Shown: positions 1 to 6,779 of the stretch, piece by piece
How positions within the stretch are numbered: position 1 is the first letter of the stretch
Layout of the letters: each line of letters starts with the position of its first letter
Source of the DNA: a bacterium
GTDB lineage: Bacteria; Patescibacteriota; Minisyncoccia; Sungbacterales; HO2-52-23
DNA: 40,118 bases
Direction of reading: 5' to 3'
NCBI GenBank assembly: GCA_030697525.1
Contig: JAUYPW010000014.1
Span: 1 to 40,118 of the forward strand
The notes under the pieces: generated by a model
Database searches by the model: none
Told to the model about the DNA's origin: nothing
What the model saw: only the letters and a program-made list of their open reading frames with translations
Made by a program: the position numbers and the translations under genes

Positions 1-18
1 GAACCAGAATCAAGCTTA

Positions 19-117
19 GAAGCTAAAAAATGAGATGATTTCGCGACACGACGACGAAGGTGTGTCGATAGACACAGCGAGGAGGAGTAACAAAGAAATC
101 AACCATTTTTTAGCTTC
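19..117. repeat. Palindromic intergenic element D1
   Basis: A perfect 14-base inverted repeat (GAAGCTAAAAAATG at 19-32, complement at 104-117) is extended inward by GATTTC at 37-42 and GAAATC at 95-100. The interior holds a small hairpin (GTGTC-GATA-GACAC, 62-75) and purine-rich GCGAGGAGGAG. No open reading frame of note runs through it. The layout of complementary arms around an inner hairpin resembles the elements near 17.0, 19.0, 26.8 and 29.7 kb, but the arm sequence differs. It could be a mobile palindromic unit or part of a structured leader or terminator of an upstream gene outside the window. Confidence 0.55.
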
Positions 118-129
118 CCCAGAGGGCGG

Positions 130-219
130 GACAATTTTGACAATCTTCGGCGTTACTCGTCGGAAAGGCAGCTCAAGCTGCGATTTCCTCCTCGCGCCTT
201 GAATATTGTCAAAATTGTC
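130..219. repeat. Palindromic intergenic element D2
   Basis: A perfect 15-base inverted repeat (GACAATTTTGACAAT at 130-144, complement at 205-219) encloses a GC-rich core with the inner palindrome GCAGCTCAAGCTGC. The core segment GATTTCCTCCTCGC (182-195) is complementary to the purine-rich core of the preceding element (GCGAGGAGG), and GTTACTC (153-159) to its GAGTAAC, so the two elements could also pair with each other. It ends about 65 bases before the FBP aldolase/phosphatase start and could lie in that gene's leader. Confidence 0.5.
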
Positions 220-283
220 TCCGCTAAATTGATACTAGTTCGTATCCTGCTCTCCAAACATAATAATAATTTTCTAAATTTTC

Positions 284-1417
284 ATGACAAAAATTACAAT
301 ATCGGCAATCAAAGCCGATGTCGGCTCTATCGGCGGGCACACCAAGCCGTCCGAGAAAATGATAAATGAAGCTAAGAGACACGTGGACGAGGCTGTCCAA
401 AAGAGTTTACTTATAGACGGAATGGTAAGCTACACCGGTGATGATATCTGCTTGACCATGAGCCATCACTTCGGAACCGGATCGCCGGAAGTGCACAAAT
501 TTGCTTGGGATGTTTTTCTGGCCGCGACCAAATTAGCCAAAGAGGACGGGCTTTATGGCGCCGGGCAAGATTTGCTCGTAGATGCTCCCTCCGGAAATAT
601 CCGCGGCGCGGGACCCGCGGTGGCAGAAATTGAATTTAATCGCGACACCGAATCCAAAGACCGTCCGGCCGAAGCTTTTCTGGTTTTTGCCGCAGACAAA
701 TGCGGTCCCGGAACTTACAACTACCCTTTTTATTCTGTCTTTGGCGACCCTATGCATAACGGCGGTATTTTGCTTAGTCCTAAACTACATAAAGGTTTTG
801 TCTTCACTATCATAGATATGGACAACAAAGATGGAGACAAAATTATAAAATTGGAAGCTCCGGAAAGAATTTGGGATATAGCCGTGCTCCTGCAAAATCC
901 AGACCGCTTCGCAGTTGAATCTATACATTCCCGCTACTCACCTACCGAGCAAATAGTTTCAGTGTCCGCCACTAGATTGCACAACATAGCCGGAAAATAT
1001 ACCGGCAAAGACGATCCTATAGCGATAGTAAGAACCCAGGGTATGTTCCCCGCGCCGGAGGAAATAACCGAGCCCTTTATGCTGGGACATTTCGTAGCTG
1101 GAGACGCCCGCGGCTCACACATTATGCCTATTATGCCCGTGGCTATCAATACTCCCGTCACCGGCCCCTACTGTTTACCACTGATATCATGTCTCGCTTT
1201 TTCTGTTGACCCTTATGGAAAATTCACTAAAGAATATGTAGATATGTTTGGTAATACCGTCTGGGACGCAACCCGTCTGAAAATCCAGCAAAAGGCCGAA
1301 GAATGGAGACGACAAGGGTTTATTGGACCTACCATGGCTTCCTCCGCCGAACTGGCCTATACCGGAATAGTTGATGCTCTTGCCCAGTTAGACAAAGAAT
1401 TTTTCTTGAGACCGTAA
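284..1417 (+). CDS. fbp: Fructose-1,6-bisphosphate aldolase/phosphatase (archaeal type)
   Basis: Bifunctional gluconeogenic enzyme (class V FBPase) that joins triose phosphates to fructose 1,6-bisphosphate and then removes the 1-phosphate to give fructose 6-phosphate; cytosolic. The 377-residue protein is the usual length and matches the family along its whole span. The N-terminal metal-binding segment IKADVGSIGGH holds D12 and H19, GDD at 52-54 is another metal site, and YGAGQDL is at 91-97. The catalytic block YTGKDDP (239-245) carries the tyrosine and the Schiff-base lysine (K242) with two metal-binding aspartates. FVAGDARGSH is near residue 275. The ATG has no Shine-Dalgarno sequence. A hairpin terminator follows directly. 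This enzyme is typical of archaea and deep-branching thermophiles and also occurs in CPR bacteria, where it gives a short unidirectional gluconeogenic route. Confidence 0.95.
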   Translation: MTKITISAIKADVGSIGGHTKPSEKMINEAKRHVDEAVQKSLLIDGMVSYTGDDICLTMSHHFGTGSPEVHKFAWDVFLAATKLAKEDGLYGAGQDLLVDAPSGNIRGAGPAVAEIEFNRDTESKDRPAEAFLVFAADKCGPGTYNYPFYSVFGDPMHNGGILLSPKLHKGFVFTIIDMDNKDGDKIIKLEAPERIWDIAVLLQNPDRFAVESIHSRYSPTEQIVSVSATRLHNIAGKYTGKDDPIAIVRTQGMFPAPEEITEPFMLGHFVAGDARGSHIMPIMPVAINTPVTGPYCLPLISCLAFSVDPYGKFTKEYVDMFGNTVWDATRLKIQQKAEEWRRQGFIGPTMASSAELAYTGIVDALAQLDKEFFLRP

Positions 1418-1430
1418 AATAGCTTACCAA

Positions 1431-1456
1431 AAACCCTGCATAGAGCAGGGTTTTTT
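1431..1456 (+). terminator. Rho-independent terminator after fbp
   Basis: Stem AAACCCTGC (1431-1439), five-base loop, GCAGGGTTT (1445-1453), with the T-run continuing to 1456. It lies 13 bases after the stop codon. Confidence 0.85.
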
Positions 1457-1478
1457 GAACTTGGAAGACGGCTATGTC

Positions 1479-1507
1479 TTGCTTTATTAAGCAATATATT
1501 GTATTAT
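1479..1507 (+). promoter_or_regulatory. Predicted sigma70-type promoter for ppk2
   Basis: TTGCTT (1479-1484), 17-base spacer, TATTAT (1502-1507). The predicted start near 1514 would give a leader of about 50 bases that contains the AAGGAG ribosome-binding site at 1555-1560. Confidence 0.45.
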
Positions 1508-1565
1508 TAAAATCAGGTTTTTGAAATTGGTGTAGGATGGTTCAAACCCGAAACAAGGAGCCGCT

Positions 1566-2435
1566 GTGGACACCAAAAGATTTTTGGTAAGATGTGGTGA
1601 TGAAAATTTTGATCTGCGAAAACTGGACCCAGATTTTACAGACCGGTTTAAAAGCAAAGAAGATGTTGTGCAAAAGTTAGAGGAAAATTTAGTAGAGCTG
1701 CGAAGATTGCAAGATATACTTTTCGCTCAAGGACAATACGGTCTTTTGATCATCCTGCAAGGAATGGACACCTCCGGCAAAGACAGCTTGAGTAAATACC
1801 TCATGCACGGACTAAATCCCGCCGGTTGCCGAGTTCATAGTTTCAAGGCTCCTTGCGTAGAAGAGCTTAAACAAGATTTTTTGCGAAGATACGCCGTACG
1901 CGTTCCGGCCAGAGGCGAAATCGTAATTTTCAACCGCTCCCACTACGAGGAAGTAGGTGTGGTTAGAGTACACCACGAGCTTCTGGCAAAACAGAATCTC
2001 TCTTTGGCGCTACGCGACAGGATTTGGGTGAATCGCTTCAGACAGATTCTAGATTTTGAACGCTATCTTACCGAAAACGGAGTTGTCGTACTTAAATTTT
2101 TTCTGCATATATCCAAGGAAGAGCAGGAGAAAAGATTACTGGAAAGAATTGAGGACAATACTAAAAATTGGAAGTTTTCTATGCGGGATGTTTATGAAAG
2201 AGGTTTTTGGGAAGACTATATGCTGGTTTACAGCCAAGCCATTGGCGCCACCAGCACTAAATCCTGCCCGTGGTATGGTGGTGTTCCCACAAACCACAAA
2301 TGGTTTGCCAAATTGGTCGTTGGAGAAGTAGTGATAGACCACCTACAAAGACTCCCGTTGAAATATCCTCATTTGGATAAAAAAGAACACACAGAGGCGT
2401 TGACCGCACTCAAAAAGTCACTGAAAAAAGTATAA
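1566..2435 (+). CDS. ppk2: Polyphosphate kinase 2 family protein
   Basis: Transfers phosphate between polyphosphate and a nucleoside mono- or diphosphate in the cytosol. The 289-residue protein has the P-loop GMDTSGKDS (66-74), the family segment FKAPCVEELKQDFLRR, and the Walker B region IFNRSHYEEV (121-130) followed by the V-RVH stretch of the lid module. This matches single-domain PPK2 enzymes of about 230-300 residues. The start is GTG, chosen because AAGGAG lies five bases upstream and no better ATG exists. The clear SD contrasts with the SD-less neighbour fbp. It is a single gene between two terminators. Motifs alone do not settle whether AMP, ADP or GDP is the acceptor. Confidence 0.93.
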   Translation: MDTKRFLVRCGDENFDLRKLDPDFTDRFKSKEDVVQKLEENLVELRRLQDILFAQGQYGLLIILQGMDTSGKDSLSKYLMHGLNPAGCRVHSFKAPCVEELKQDFLRRYAVRVPARGEIVIFNRSHYEEVGVVRVHHELLAKQNLSLALRDRIWVNRFRQILDFERYLTENGVVVLKFFLHISKEEQEKRLLERIEDNTKNWKFSMRDVYERGFWEDYMLVYSQAIGATSTKSCPWYGGVPTNHKWFAKLVVGEVVIDHLQRLPLKYPHLDKKEHTEALTALKKSLKKV

Positions 2436-2452
2436 AAATAAAAAATAAACTT

Positions 2453-2479
2453 GCAGCCGGAAAATTGGCTGCTTTTTTA
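2453..2479 (+). terminator. Rho-independent terminator after ppk2
   Basis: GCAGCC (2453-2458), eight-base loop, GGCTGC (2467-2472), followed by six T. Confidence 0.85.
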
Positions 2480-2497
2480 TTGCGTATTGCAGAAAAA

Positions 2498-2530
2498 CCA
2501 AAAACCTCCGCATTGTACGGAGGTTTTTGG
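2498..2530. terminator. Bidirectional terminator between ppk2 and tRNA-Ala
   Basis: Perfect 13-base inverted repeat CCAAAAACCTCCG (2498-2510) and its complement (2518-2530) with a seven-base loop. T-runs exist on both strands. On the minus strand it lies just after the 3' end of the tRNA-Ala gene. Confidence 0.85.
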
Positions 2531-2537
2531 TGTGAAA

Positions 2538-2608
2538 TGGACCTACGGGGAGTCGAACCCCGACTTGATCCATGCCATGGATCCGTGATGCCGCTTCACT
2601 ATAGGCCC
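2538..2608 (-). tRNA. tRNA-Ala (anticodon GGC)
   Basis: A 71-base cloverleaf on the minus strand. The acceptor stem GGGCCTA/TAGGTCC includes the G3:U70 pair that is the alanine identity element. The D stem is GTGA/TCAC, the anticodon stem GATCC/GGATC with loop ATGGCAT reading GGC, and the T arm CGGGG-TTCGACT-CCCCG. The discriminator base is A. The CCA end is not encoded. Confidence 0.95.
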
Positions 2609-2654
2609 TAGCGAGGAATAAAAAAAGTGCTTGCAATTATTTTTTCCGAGCGAC

Positions 2655-2682
2655 GGGTCTATATCGCTTTGGATATAGGCCC
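2655..2682. other. Hairpin upstream of tRNA-Ala, resembling its 5' end
   Basis: Eleven-base stem GGGTCTATATC (2655-2665) with GATATAGGCCC (2672-2682), one position being a G-T pair, and a six-base loop. On the minus strand the right arm begins GGGCCTATA, the same nine bases that start the tRNA-Ala gene 47 bases downstream, and AGCG also recurs. It may be a remnant of a tRNA duplication or an RNA-processing structure. Confidence 0.5.
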
Positions 2683-2750
2683 TCAAATCAACAAAGCTCT
2701 TTCTTATCAGGAAAGATTATCACTAAACTATTGAACAAACAATTGAAAAT

Positions 2751-2999
2751 TTACTTATGCTTGCGGCGGGTGAACACGTAGAGATACAGTATCTCCAGAA
2801 TACCAAGTGTGTTCACTAAGAGAAAAACCACAAACCAAACCTTATTGTGATCTTTGGATGCTTTCCACAAGGCCAAACCTTTCCAGTATATGGACCAAGC
2901 AACCAATATTAAGAGGCCCAAACCTCCAAGGACAAAACCAAGCATTGGAAGCGGCTCTGCCCAATTACCCCACATTCTGCTTATGTTTGCTAACAACAT
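2751..2999 (-). CDS. Small two-helix membrane protein, DUF5652 family
   Basis: An 82-residue protein with two hydrophobic segments at about 18-38 and 54-76. Between them lies WSIYWKGLALWKASK, and the second helix contains WFVVFLLVNTLGILEILYLY, ending in a basic tail RRKHK. The K-G-LALW-A and VNTLGILEI-Y signatures are those I associate with DUF5652, a family of unknown function common in CPR genomes. It probably lies in the cytoplasmic membrane. It sits alone between tRNA-Ala and tRNA-Arg on the same strand. The start has no SD sequence. The family call is from memory of the motif and unchecked. Confidence 0.8.
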   Translation of the reverse strand: MLLANISRMWGNWAEPLPMLGFVLGGLGLLILVAWSIYWKGLALWKASKDHNKVWFVVFLLVNTLGILEILYLYVFTRRKHK

Positions 3000-3028
3000 T
3001 TTATTATAAATTTATTTAACGACCTTTT

Positions 3029-3100
3029 TGCCCTCGCCAAGAATCGAACTTGGATCCGCACGTTAGGAGTGTGCTGTTCTGTCCATTGAACTACGAGGGC
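3029..3100 (-). tRNA. tRNA-Arg (anticodon CCT)
   Basis: A 72-base cloverleaf on the minus strand. The acceptor is GCCCTCG/CGAGGGC, the D arm GTTC-AATGGACA-GAAC, the anticodon loop CTCCTAA reading CCT for AGG codons, and the T arm CCAAG-TTCGATT-CTTGG. The discriminator is A and no CCA is encoded. The pair closing the anticodon loop is an A-C mismatch; the second tRNA-Arg in the window has A-G there. The D arm is identical in the two, so they probably share ancestry. Confidence 0.95.
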
Positions 3101-3128
3101 TCTCCGACAAGCAGACTTTAACACAAAA

Positions 3129-3167
3129 TTGCTTCTTTTTCCAGCTCCTATATAATTATCCTATAAT
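3129..3167 (+). promoter_or_regulatory. Predicted promoter(s) for the htrA-prepilin pair
   Basis: Two TATAAT boxes lie in tandem at 3151-3156 and 3162-3167. The first has TTGCTT (3129-3134) at a 16-base spacing. The second would give a start near 3174, only about 11 bases before the ATG, which has no Shine-Dalgarno sequence. Confidence 0.5.
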
Positions 3168-3184
3168 CTAATTCCTAAAAACTT

Positions 3185-4261
3185 ATGACCCACGAAGAAC
3201 AAGTTATAGCTGTCGTAAAAAAAGTAATGCCGGCGGTGGTAAGCATTACTGTAGGCAAAGATTACGATGAACTACTAAAGGAACATCCGCAGGAGATGAT
3301 GGTGCCGCACGGCGACCACATGGATCTTCCTCCTCCGGAGGAGGCTCTCCCCCATACCCACACTGGCAAGGTAAAAGTTGGAGGCGGTTCAGGATTTATT
3401 GTTGATGCCTCGGGTTTGATAATTACCAACAAACACGTCGTCCACGATCACGAAGCTGAATACGATATAACCACAACCTCTGAAGATACTTACAAGGCTA
3501 GGGTACTTGCGAGAGATTCCTTAAATGATGTCGCGGTTTTAAAAATTGAGGCCGGTGATCTAGCGGTTGTTGCTTTGGGAGATTCAGACGAGATACAACT
3601 CGGACAAAGCGTTTTAACGGTCGGGACCGCTTTGGGAGAATTTCAGAACACTGTATCAGCCGGCATTGTCTCGGGTCTTTCCAGGTTTATTACCGCCATG
3701 ACGGATATGGAAGGCCATTCGGAAAGACTGCGCGGCCTTATCCAAACCGATGCAGCCATAAACCCGGGAAATTCCGGCGGACCGATGGTTAATCTAAAAG
3801 GAGAAGCCATAGGCATAAATTCGGCTGTTGTTTTCGGGGCGCAGAATATCGGTTTCGCGATTCCCATAAACAAAGTTACGCGAGATCTGGCCGAGCTTAA
3901 AAAATACGGACGGATCAGGCGGCCTTTTCTGGGAATACGCTATCTGCCAGTAAATCCACTGGTAGCCAAAAGATTTCGTCTGGCGGTTGACCATGGAGTT
4001 TTGGTTCTTCGGGAAGGCATACCAGGAAGACCGGCCATTGTTCCCAATTCTGCCGCAGCCAGAGCCGGTCTAAAAGAAGCGGACGTTATCGTAGCCCTAA
4101 ACAATACCCTGATTGACGACAAGACGACCATCGAAGATGTTCTGGAGAAAGTTTCTTTCGGTGAAAAAATACCGGTAAAAATATGGAGAAAAGGGAAAGA
4201 GCTTGAGTTAATAATGCCCGTGGAGGAACATTTGGATAATCATAAGAGAAAAGATGAGTAA
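3185..4261 (+). CDS. htrA: HtrA/DegP-like serine protease with PDZ domain
   Basis: Trypsin-fold protease for damaged or regulated proteins. The 358-residue product has the triad H84 (TNKHVV), D115 (LNDVAVLKI) and S197 (GNSGGP), then one PDZ domain at about 246-350 (FLGIRYLPV, SAAARAGLKEADVIVALNN). Unlike most HtrA proteins it begins straight at the protease domain (EEQVIAVVKKVMPAVVSI), with no signal peptide or membrane anchor. A His-rich, acidic loop at about 34-60 (HPQEMMVPHGDHMD) sits before the protease core. No upstream in-frame extension is plausible because the gene is preceded by tRNA-Arg and a promoter. Its last eight bases overlap the prepilin gene, so the two are probably translated from one mRNA. 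Location is uncertain: cytosolic, or exported by an unrecognised route. Confidence 0.93.
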   Translation: MTHEEQVIAVVKKVMPAVVSITVGKDYDELLKEHPQEMMVPHGDHMDLPPPEEALPHTHTGKVKVGGGSGFIVDASGLIITNKHVVHDHEAEYDITTTSEDTYKARVLARDSLNDVAVLKIEAGDLAVVALGDSDEIQLGQSVLTVGTALGEFQNTVSAGIVSGLSRFITAMTDMEGHSERLRGLIQTDAAINPGNSGGPMVNLKGEAIGINSAVVFGAQNIGFAIPINKVTRDLAELKKYGRIRRPFLGIRYLPVNPLVAKRFRLAVDHGVLVLREGIPGRPAIVPNSAAARAGLKEADVIVALNNTLIDDKTTIEDVLEKVSFGEKIPVKIWRKGKELELIMPVEEHLDNHKRKDE

Positions 4262-4811
4262 AACCGAGGCCACAAAAAAGAACCGCAGAAATGGTTTTTC
4301 TCTGATTGAGCTCCTCGTTGTTATTGCTATAATGGGCCTCTTGGCCGCAACTATTTTAACTTCTATGAATTCGGCCAGAACTAATGCCCGCAACATACAG
4401 AGAATCACCGCTCTCAAACAATTGGAAACCGCCTTGGAACTTTACTTTACTGAATTTCGCAATTATCCAATAGCCACCACTGTTTGCAATAATCCCCCGA
4501 CCACTGGTGACGACGAACATTATGGCTTGCAACGTTTGGTAAATAGAGGATCAATCTCTCAAATCACCCGCGATCCCCAAGGACCATGCTATATTTACGC
4601 CACCCCCAATACCCCGCTCCCCCAAACTTTTCACTTAGGAGCAACTCTGGAAGATAAAAATAATTCCGCTCTGGGCGGAGATTCGGACACCACCGATCCG
4701 TCTGGCGCCATAAATCAATTCAACGGCACCGGAGTTGGTTGTCTTCCTTTAAATTCCGGCATGCCTTTTGGCTATGCCAACAACACCGAGACTTGTTATG
4801 ATAGGGAGTAG
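4254..4811 (+). CDS. Type IV prepilin-like protein
   Basis: A 185-residue pilin or pseudopilin. The leader MSKTEATKKNRRNG ends in the prepilin peptidase site G14|F15, followed by FSLIELLVVIAIMGLLAAT with glutamate at mature position 5 (E19), and then an amphipathic helix. The C-terminal part contains paired cysteines (CNNPP, GPCYIY, GVGCLP, ETCYD) that could form disulfides. The gene overlaps the htrA stop by eight bases and is followed by a bidirectional terminator. It lies away from the main pilus operon, so it may be a minor pilin or the major subunit. Position 5 glutamate and the helix make the family call secure; the exact role is not. Confidence 0.92.
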   Translation: MSKTEATKKNRRNGFSLIELLVVIAIMGLLAATILTSMNSARTNARNIQRITALKQLETALELYFTEFRNYPIATTVCNNPPTTGDDEHYGLQRLVNRGSISQITRDPQGPCYIYATPNTPLPQTFHLGATLEDKNNSALGGDSDTTDPSGAINQFNGTGVGCLPLNSGMPFGYANNTETCYDRE

Positions 4812-4835
4812 GTTCAAATTTTTCGTAATCTGTCC

Positions 4836-4863
4836 AAAAGCGACCCAATGTTGGGTCGCTTTT
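4836..4863. terminator. Bidirectional terminator
   Basis: AAAAGCGACCCAA (4836-4848), two bases, then the perfect complement (4851-4863). It serves the prepilin gene on the plus strand and tRNA-His on the minus strand. Confidence 0.85.
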
Positions 4864-4875
4864 AAGATAGGTGTG

Positions 4876-4947
4876 GGCGGCTAACGGGATTCGAACCCGT
4901 GCAAACAGCTCCACAAGCTGCTGTGCTGCCACTACACCATAGCCGCC
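4876..4947 (-). tRNA. tRNA-His (anticodon GTG)
   Basis: A 72-base cloverleaf on the minus strand with the extra G at -1 (base 4947) pairing with C73, the histidine identity feature. The acceptor is GCGGCTA/TAGCCGC, the D stem GTGT/GCAC, the anticodon stem GCAGC/GCTGT with loop TTGTGGA, and the T arm ACGGG-TTCGAAT-CCCGT. No CCA is encoded. It lies immediately upstream of, and divergent from, hisS. Confidence 0.95.
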
Positions 4948-4982
4948 ACATAAACACTTTAATTATACCAAATTTACCCGAT

Positions 4983-5011
4983 TTGTAAAATGGCTGATTT
5001 CGGGGTATAAT
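4983..5011 (+). promoter_or_regulatory. Promoter of hisS, predicted leaderless
   Basis: TTGTAA (4983-4988), 17-base spacer, TATAAT (5006-5011). The expected transcription start, 12 bases after the first T of the -10 box, is the A of the hisS ATG at 5018, so the mRNA would have no 5' leader. Confidence 0.75.
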
Positions 5012-5017
5012 CAATTT

Positions 5018-6316
5018 ATGGATACGAAAGAAACGCCTGAAAAGAAAAAAATTAAACCGGATTTACCGGGCGGTTTTCGCGACTACGGATTTTCGGAGAT
5101 GGCCGCCAAACAAAACTTAATCGACACATTTCGCCAGACTGCCGAAAGTTTCGGTTTTGATCCGCTGGAAACCTCGTCCGTGCAAAAAACAGAAGTTCTT
5201 ACCGGAGGAGAAGAGACGGCCTCCAAAATTATTTTTAATGTTAAGGGGGCTAGAGACGAATCTGAAGAACTTTCAGACACCTCTCTTCGTTTTGATCTGA
5301 CAGTTCCTCTCGCCAGATTCCTAGCCGCTAACCCTGAAATACCCAAGCCGTTTAGACGCTATGAAATAGGGAAAGTATGGCGGGGGGAGAGACAACAGGC
5401 TGGACGATACAGAGAATTTACCCAAGCCGATGTAGATATTGTCGGCTCCCCTCTTCTGGAAGCCGACGCAGAAATAATTTCTTTCATGTATCAGTTTTTA
5501 AAAAAACTGGGGCTGGATAAGTTTACCATCAAAATAAATTTTCGGGATGAGGCCACCGCCATGCTTGAAAAATACGGAGTAGCTCGCGAGCAGCAAATTC
5601 CTACTTTGATTGAAGTAGATAAGAAGGAGAAGCTCGCCCCCGAAGAATGGGAGAAGAGAATAAATTTAATATCCGGCCTTAAAGAAAAACGGGTTAAAGA
5701 TTATATAAAAGAGATAACTGGAGAGCCGTCTTCAGATTCAAAATATAACAACCTTAAAAAACTTCTGGTGGGACTTGGGGTTGATGAAAGAAATATAAAA
5801 TATGACGGCGCAATCGTAAGAGGTCTTGCGTATTACACGGGTACTGTGTTTGAAACCATTCTCAACGACTACCCAGAAATAGGTTCTTTCTTCTCCGGAG
5901 GAAGATATGATAATCTGATTGAATCCTTCACTGGCCAAAAAATTCCGGCTGTGGGAGTATCGCTGGGAGTTGACCGTCTGATGACAGCTTGGAATAAACT
6001 TGCTCCGCCAGCTGGCGGACTTCTGAAAGAAAAAAATACTGCCAGAGTTTTGGTTTTAAGATTGCTTGAAGACATCCAAAACTATACCGAAATTGTTAAT
6101 GATCTACGTGGGGCCGGCATAGGCACAGAATTTTATCTTGGCAAAGAAGATACCATGCAAGCCCAGTTTGCTTACGCCCTAAAAAAAGAATTTCCTTTTG
6201 TTTTAATTTACGGCGAGGAAGAAAAGAAAAAAGGAATGGTTTCAATAAAGAATTTGCAAACTAGAGAGCAGAAAGAAATTCCCAAAAGTAAAATTTTGGA
6301 TTACTTTAAAAAATAA
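5018..6316 (+). CDS. hisS: Histidyl-tRNA synthetase
   Basis: Class II aminoacyl-tRNA synthetase that charges tRNA-His. The 432-residue length is normal. It has LPGGFRDYGFSEM at the start of the catalytic core, motif 2 (RRYEIGKVWRGERQQ, then GRYREFTQADVDIVG), the histidine-binding signature LAYYTGTVFE, motif 3 (GGRYDNL, then VGVSLGVDRL), and a C-terminal anticodon-binding domain from about 340 (ARVLVLRLLE to the end). A short lysine-rich extension precedes the core. The ATG sits exactly where the promoter predicts the transcript to begin. tRNA-Arg follows four bases after the stop and is probably co-transcribed, while tRNA-His is divergent upstream. Confidence 0.97.
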   Translation: MDTKETPEKKKIKPDLPGGFRDYGFSEMAAKQNLIDTFRQTAESFGFDPLETSSVQKTEVLTGGEETASKIIFNVKGARDESEELSDTSLRFDLTVPLARFLAANPEIPKPFRRYEIGKVWRGERQQAGRYREFTQADVDIVGSPLLEADAEIISFMYQFLKKLGLDKFTIKINFRDEATAMLEKYGVAREQQIPTLIEVDKKEKLAPEEWEKRINLISGLKEKRVKDYIKEITGEPSSDSKYNNLKKLLVGLGVDERNIKYDGAIVRGLAYYTGTVFETILNDYPEIGSFFSGGRYDNLIESFTGQKIPAVGVSLGVDRLMTAWNKLAPPAGGLLKEKNTARVLVLRLLEDIQNYTEIVNDLRGAGIGTEFYLGKEDTMQAQFAYALKKEFPFVLIYGEEEKKKGMVSIKNLQTREQKEIPKSKILDYFKK

Positions 6317-6320
6317 TTTT

Positions 6321-6392
6321 GCCCCCATAGTTCAATGGACAGAACTCCAGACTTCTAAGCTGGATATCGAGGTTCGATTCCTCGTGGGGGCA
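6321..6392 (+). tRNA. tRNA-Arg (anticodon TCT)
   Basis: A 72-base cloverleaf with acceptor GCCCCCA/TGGGGGC, D arm GTTC-AATGGACA-GAAC, anticodon loop CTTCTAA reading TCT for AGA codons, and T arm CGAGG-TTCGATT-CCTCG. The discriminator is A; no CCA is encoded. It follows hisS by four bases and is closed by a terminator. Confidence 0.95.
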
Positions 6393-6399
6393 TACAAAC

Positions 6400-6427
6400 A
6401 AAAAATCAGCACATGTGCTGATTTTTT
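6400..6427. terminator. Terminator after hisS and tRNA-Arg
   Basis: A perfect 28-base palindrome, AAAAAATCAGCACA (6400-6413) with its complement (6414-6427), ending in six T. Confidence 0.88.
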
Positions 6428-6433
6428 GTTGCA

Positions 6434-6462
6434 TTGACTTTATGGTGTCTATATGTTATTTT
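6434..6462 (+). promoter_or_regulatory. Predicted extended -10 promoter
   Basis: TTGACT (6434-6439), 17-base spacer ending TGT, and TATTTT (6457-6462). The TG two bases before the -10 box is the extended -10 motif. It would start the transcript near 6469 for the two small genes that follow. Confidence 0.6.
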
Positions 6463-6524
6463 GTATTCAAGATCGCTGTTTGAAAAAATTGGCAAGAAGT
6501 TTTACTCAAAGGGGAAAGGAAACA

Positions 6525-6707
6525 ATGATTGGAATAGTTGAGGGGGCAGTTTTTATCGTTTTATTGGGAAAAGTGGTCAAGAATCATTTTTCATCGTTAG
6601 GTATAAAGCCGATTGCACCGATAGCAAGCTCCGGGGTTGTAAAAAACCACGGGAGGCGATCAACCACACTAACCGGTTTAGGAATAAAGGTGGATTCTTA
6701 CGCCTAG
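6525..6707 (+). CDS. Small hypothetical protein
   Basis: A 60-residue open frame. The start at 6525 is chosen because AAAGGA lies just upstream of the ATG, in contrast to the earlier in-frame ATG at 6453, which falls within the promoter. The N-terminal 20 residues (IVEGAVFIVLLGKVVKNHF) could form one short membrane helix; the rest is basic and Ser/Gly-rich (GVVKNHGRRSTTLTGLGIK). The string VVKNH occurs twice. I do not recognise a family. It lies between a good promoter and the GC-rich secreted-protein gene, about 70 bases upstream of the latter, and could be a leader-type peptide or a real small protein. Confidence 0.4.
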   Translation: MIGIVEGAVFIVLLGKVVKNHFSSLGIKPIAPIASSGVVKNHGRRSTTLTGLGIKVDSYA

Positions 6708-6779
6708 AAAGGAGTGAAAAACCGCCATATATATCTGTGCAGTTGCTCGTGAACTATCACTCTAAGGAGAAAGGAAAAG

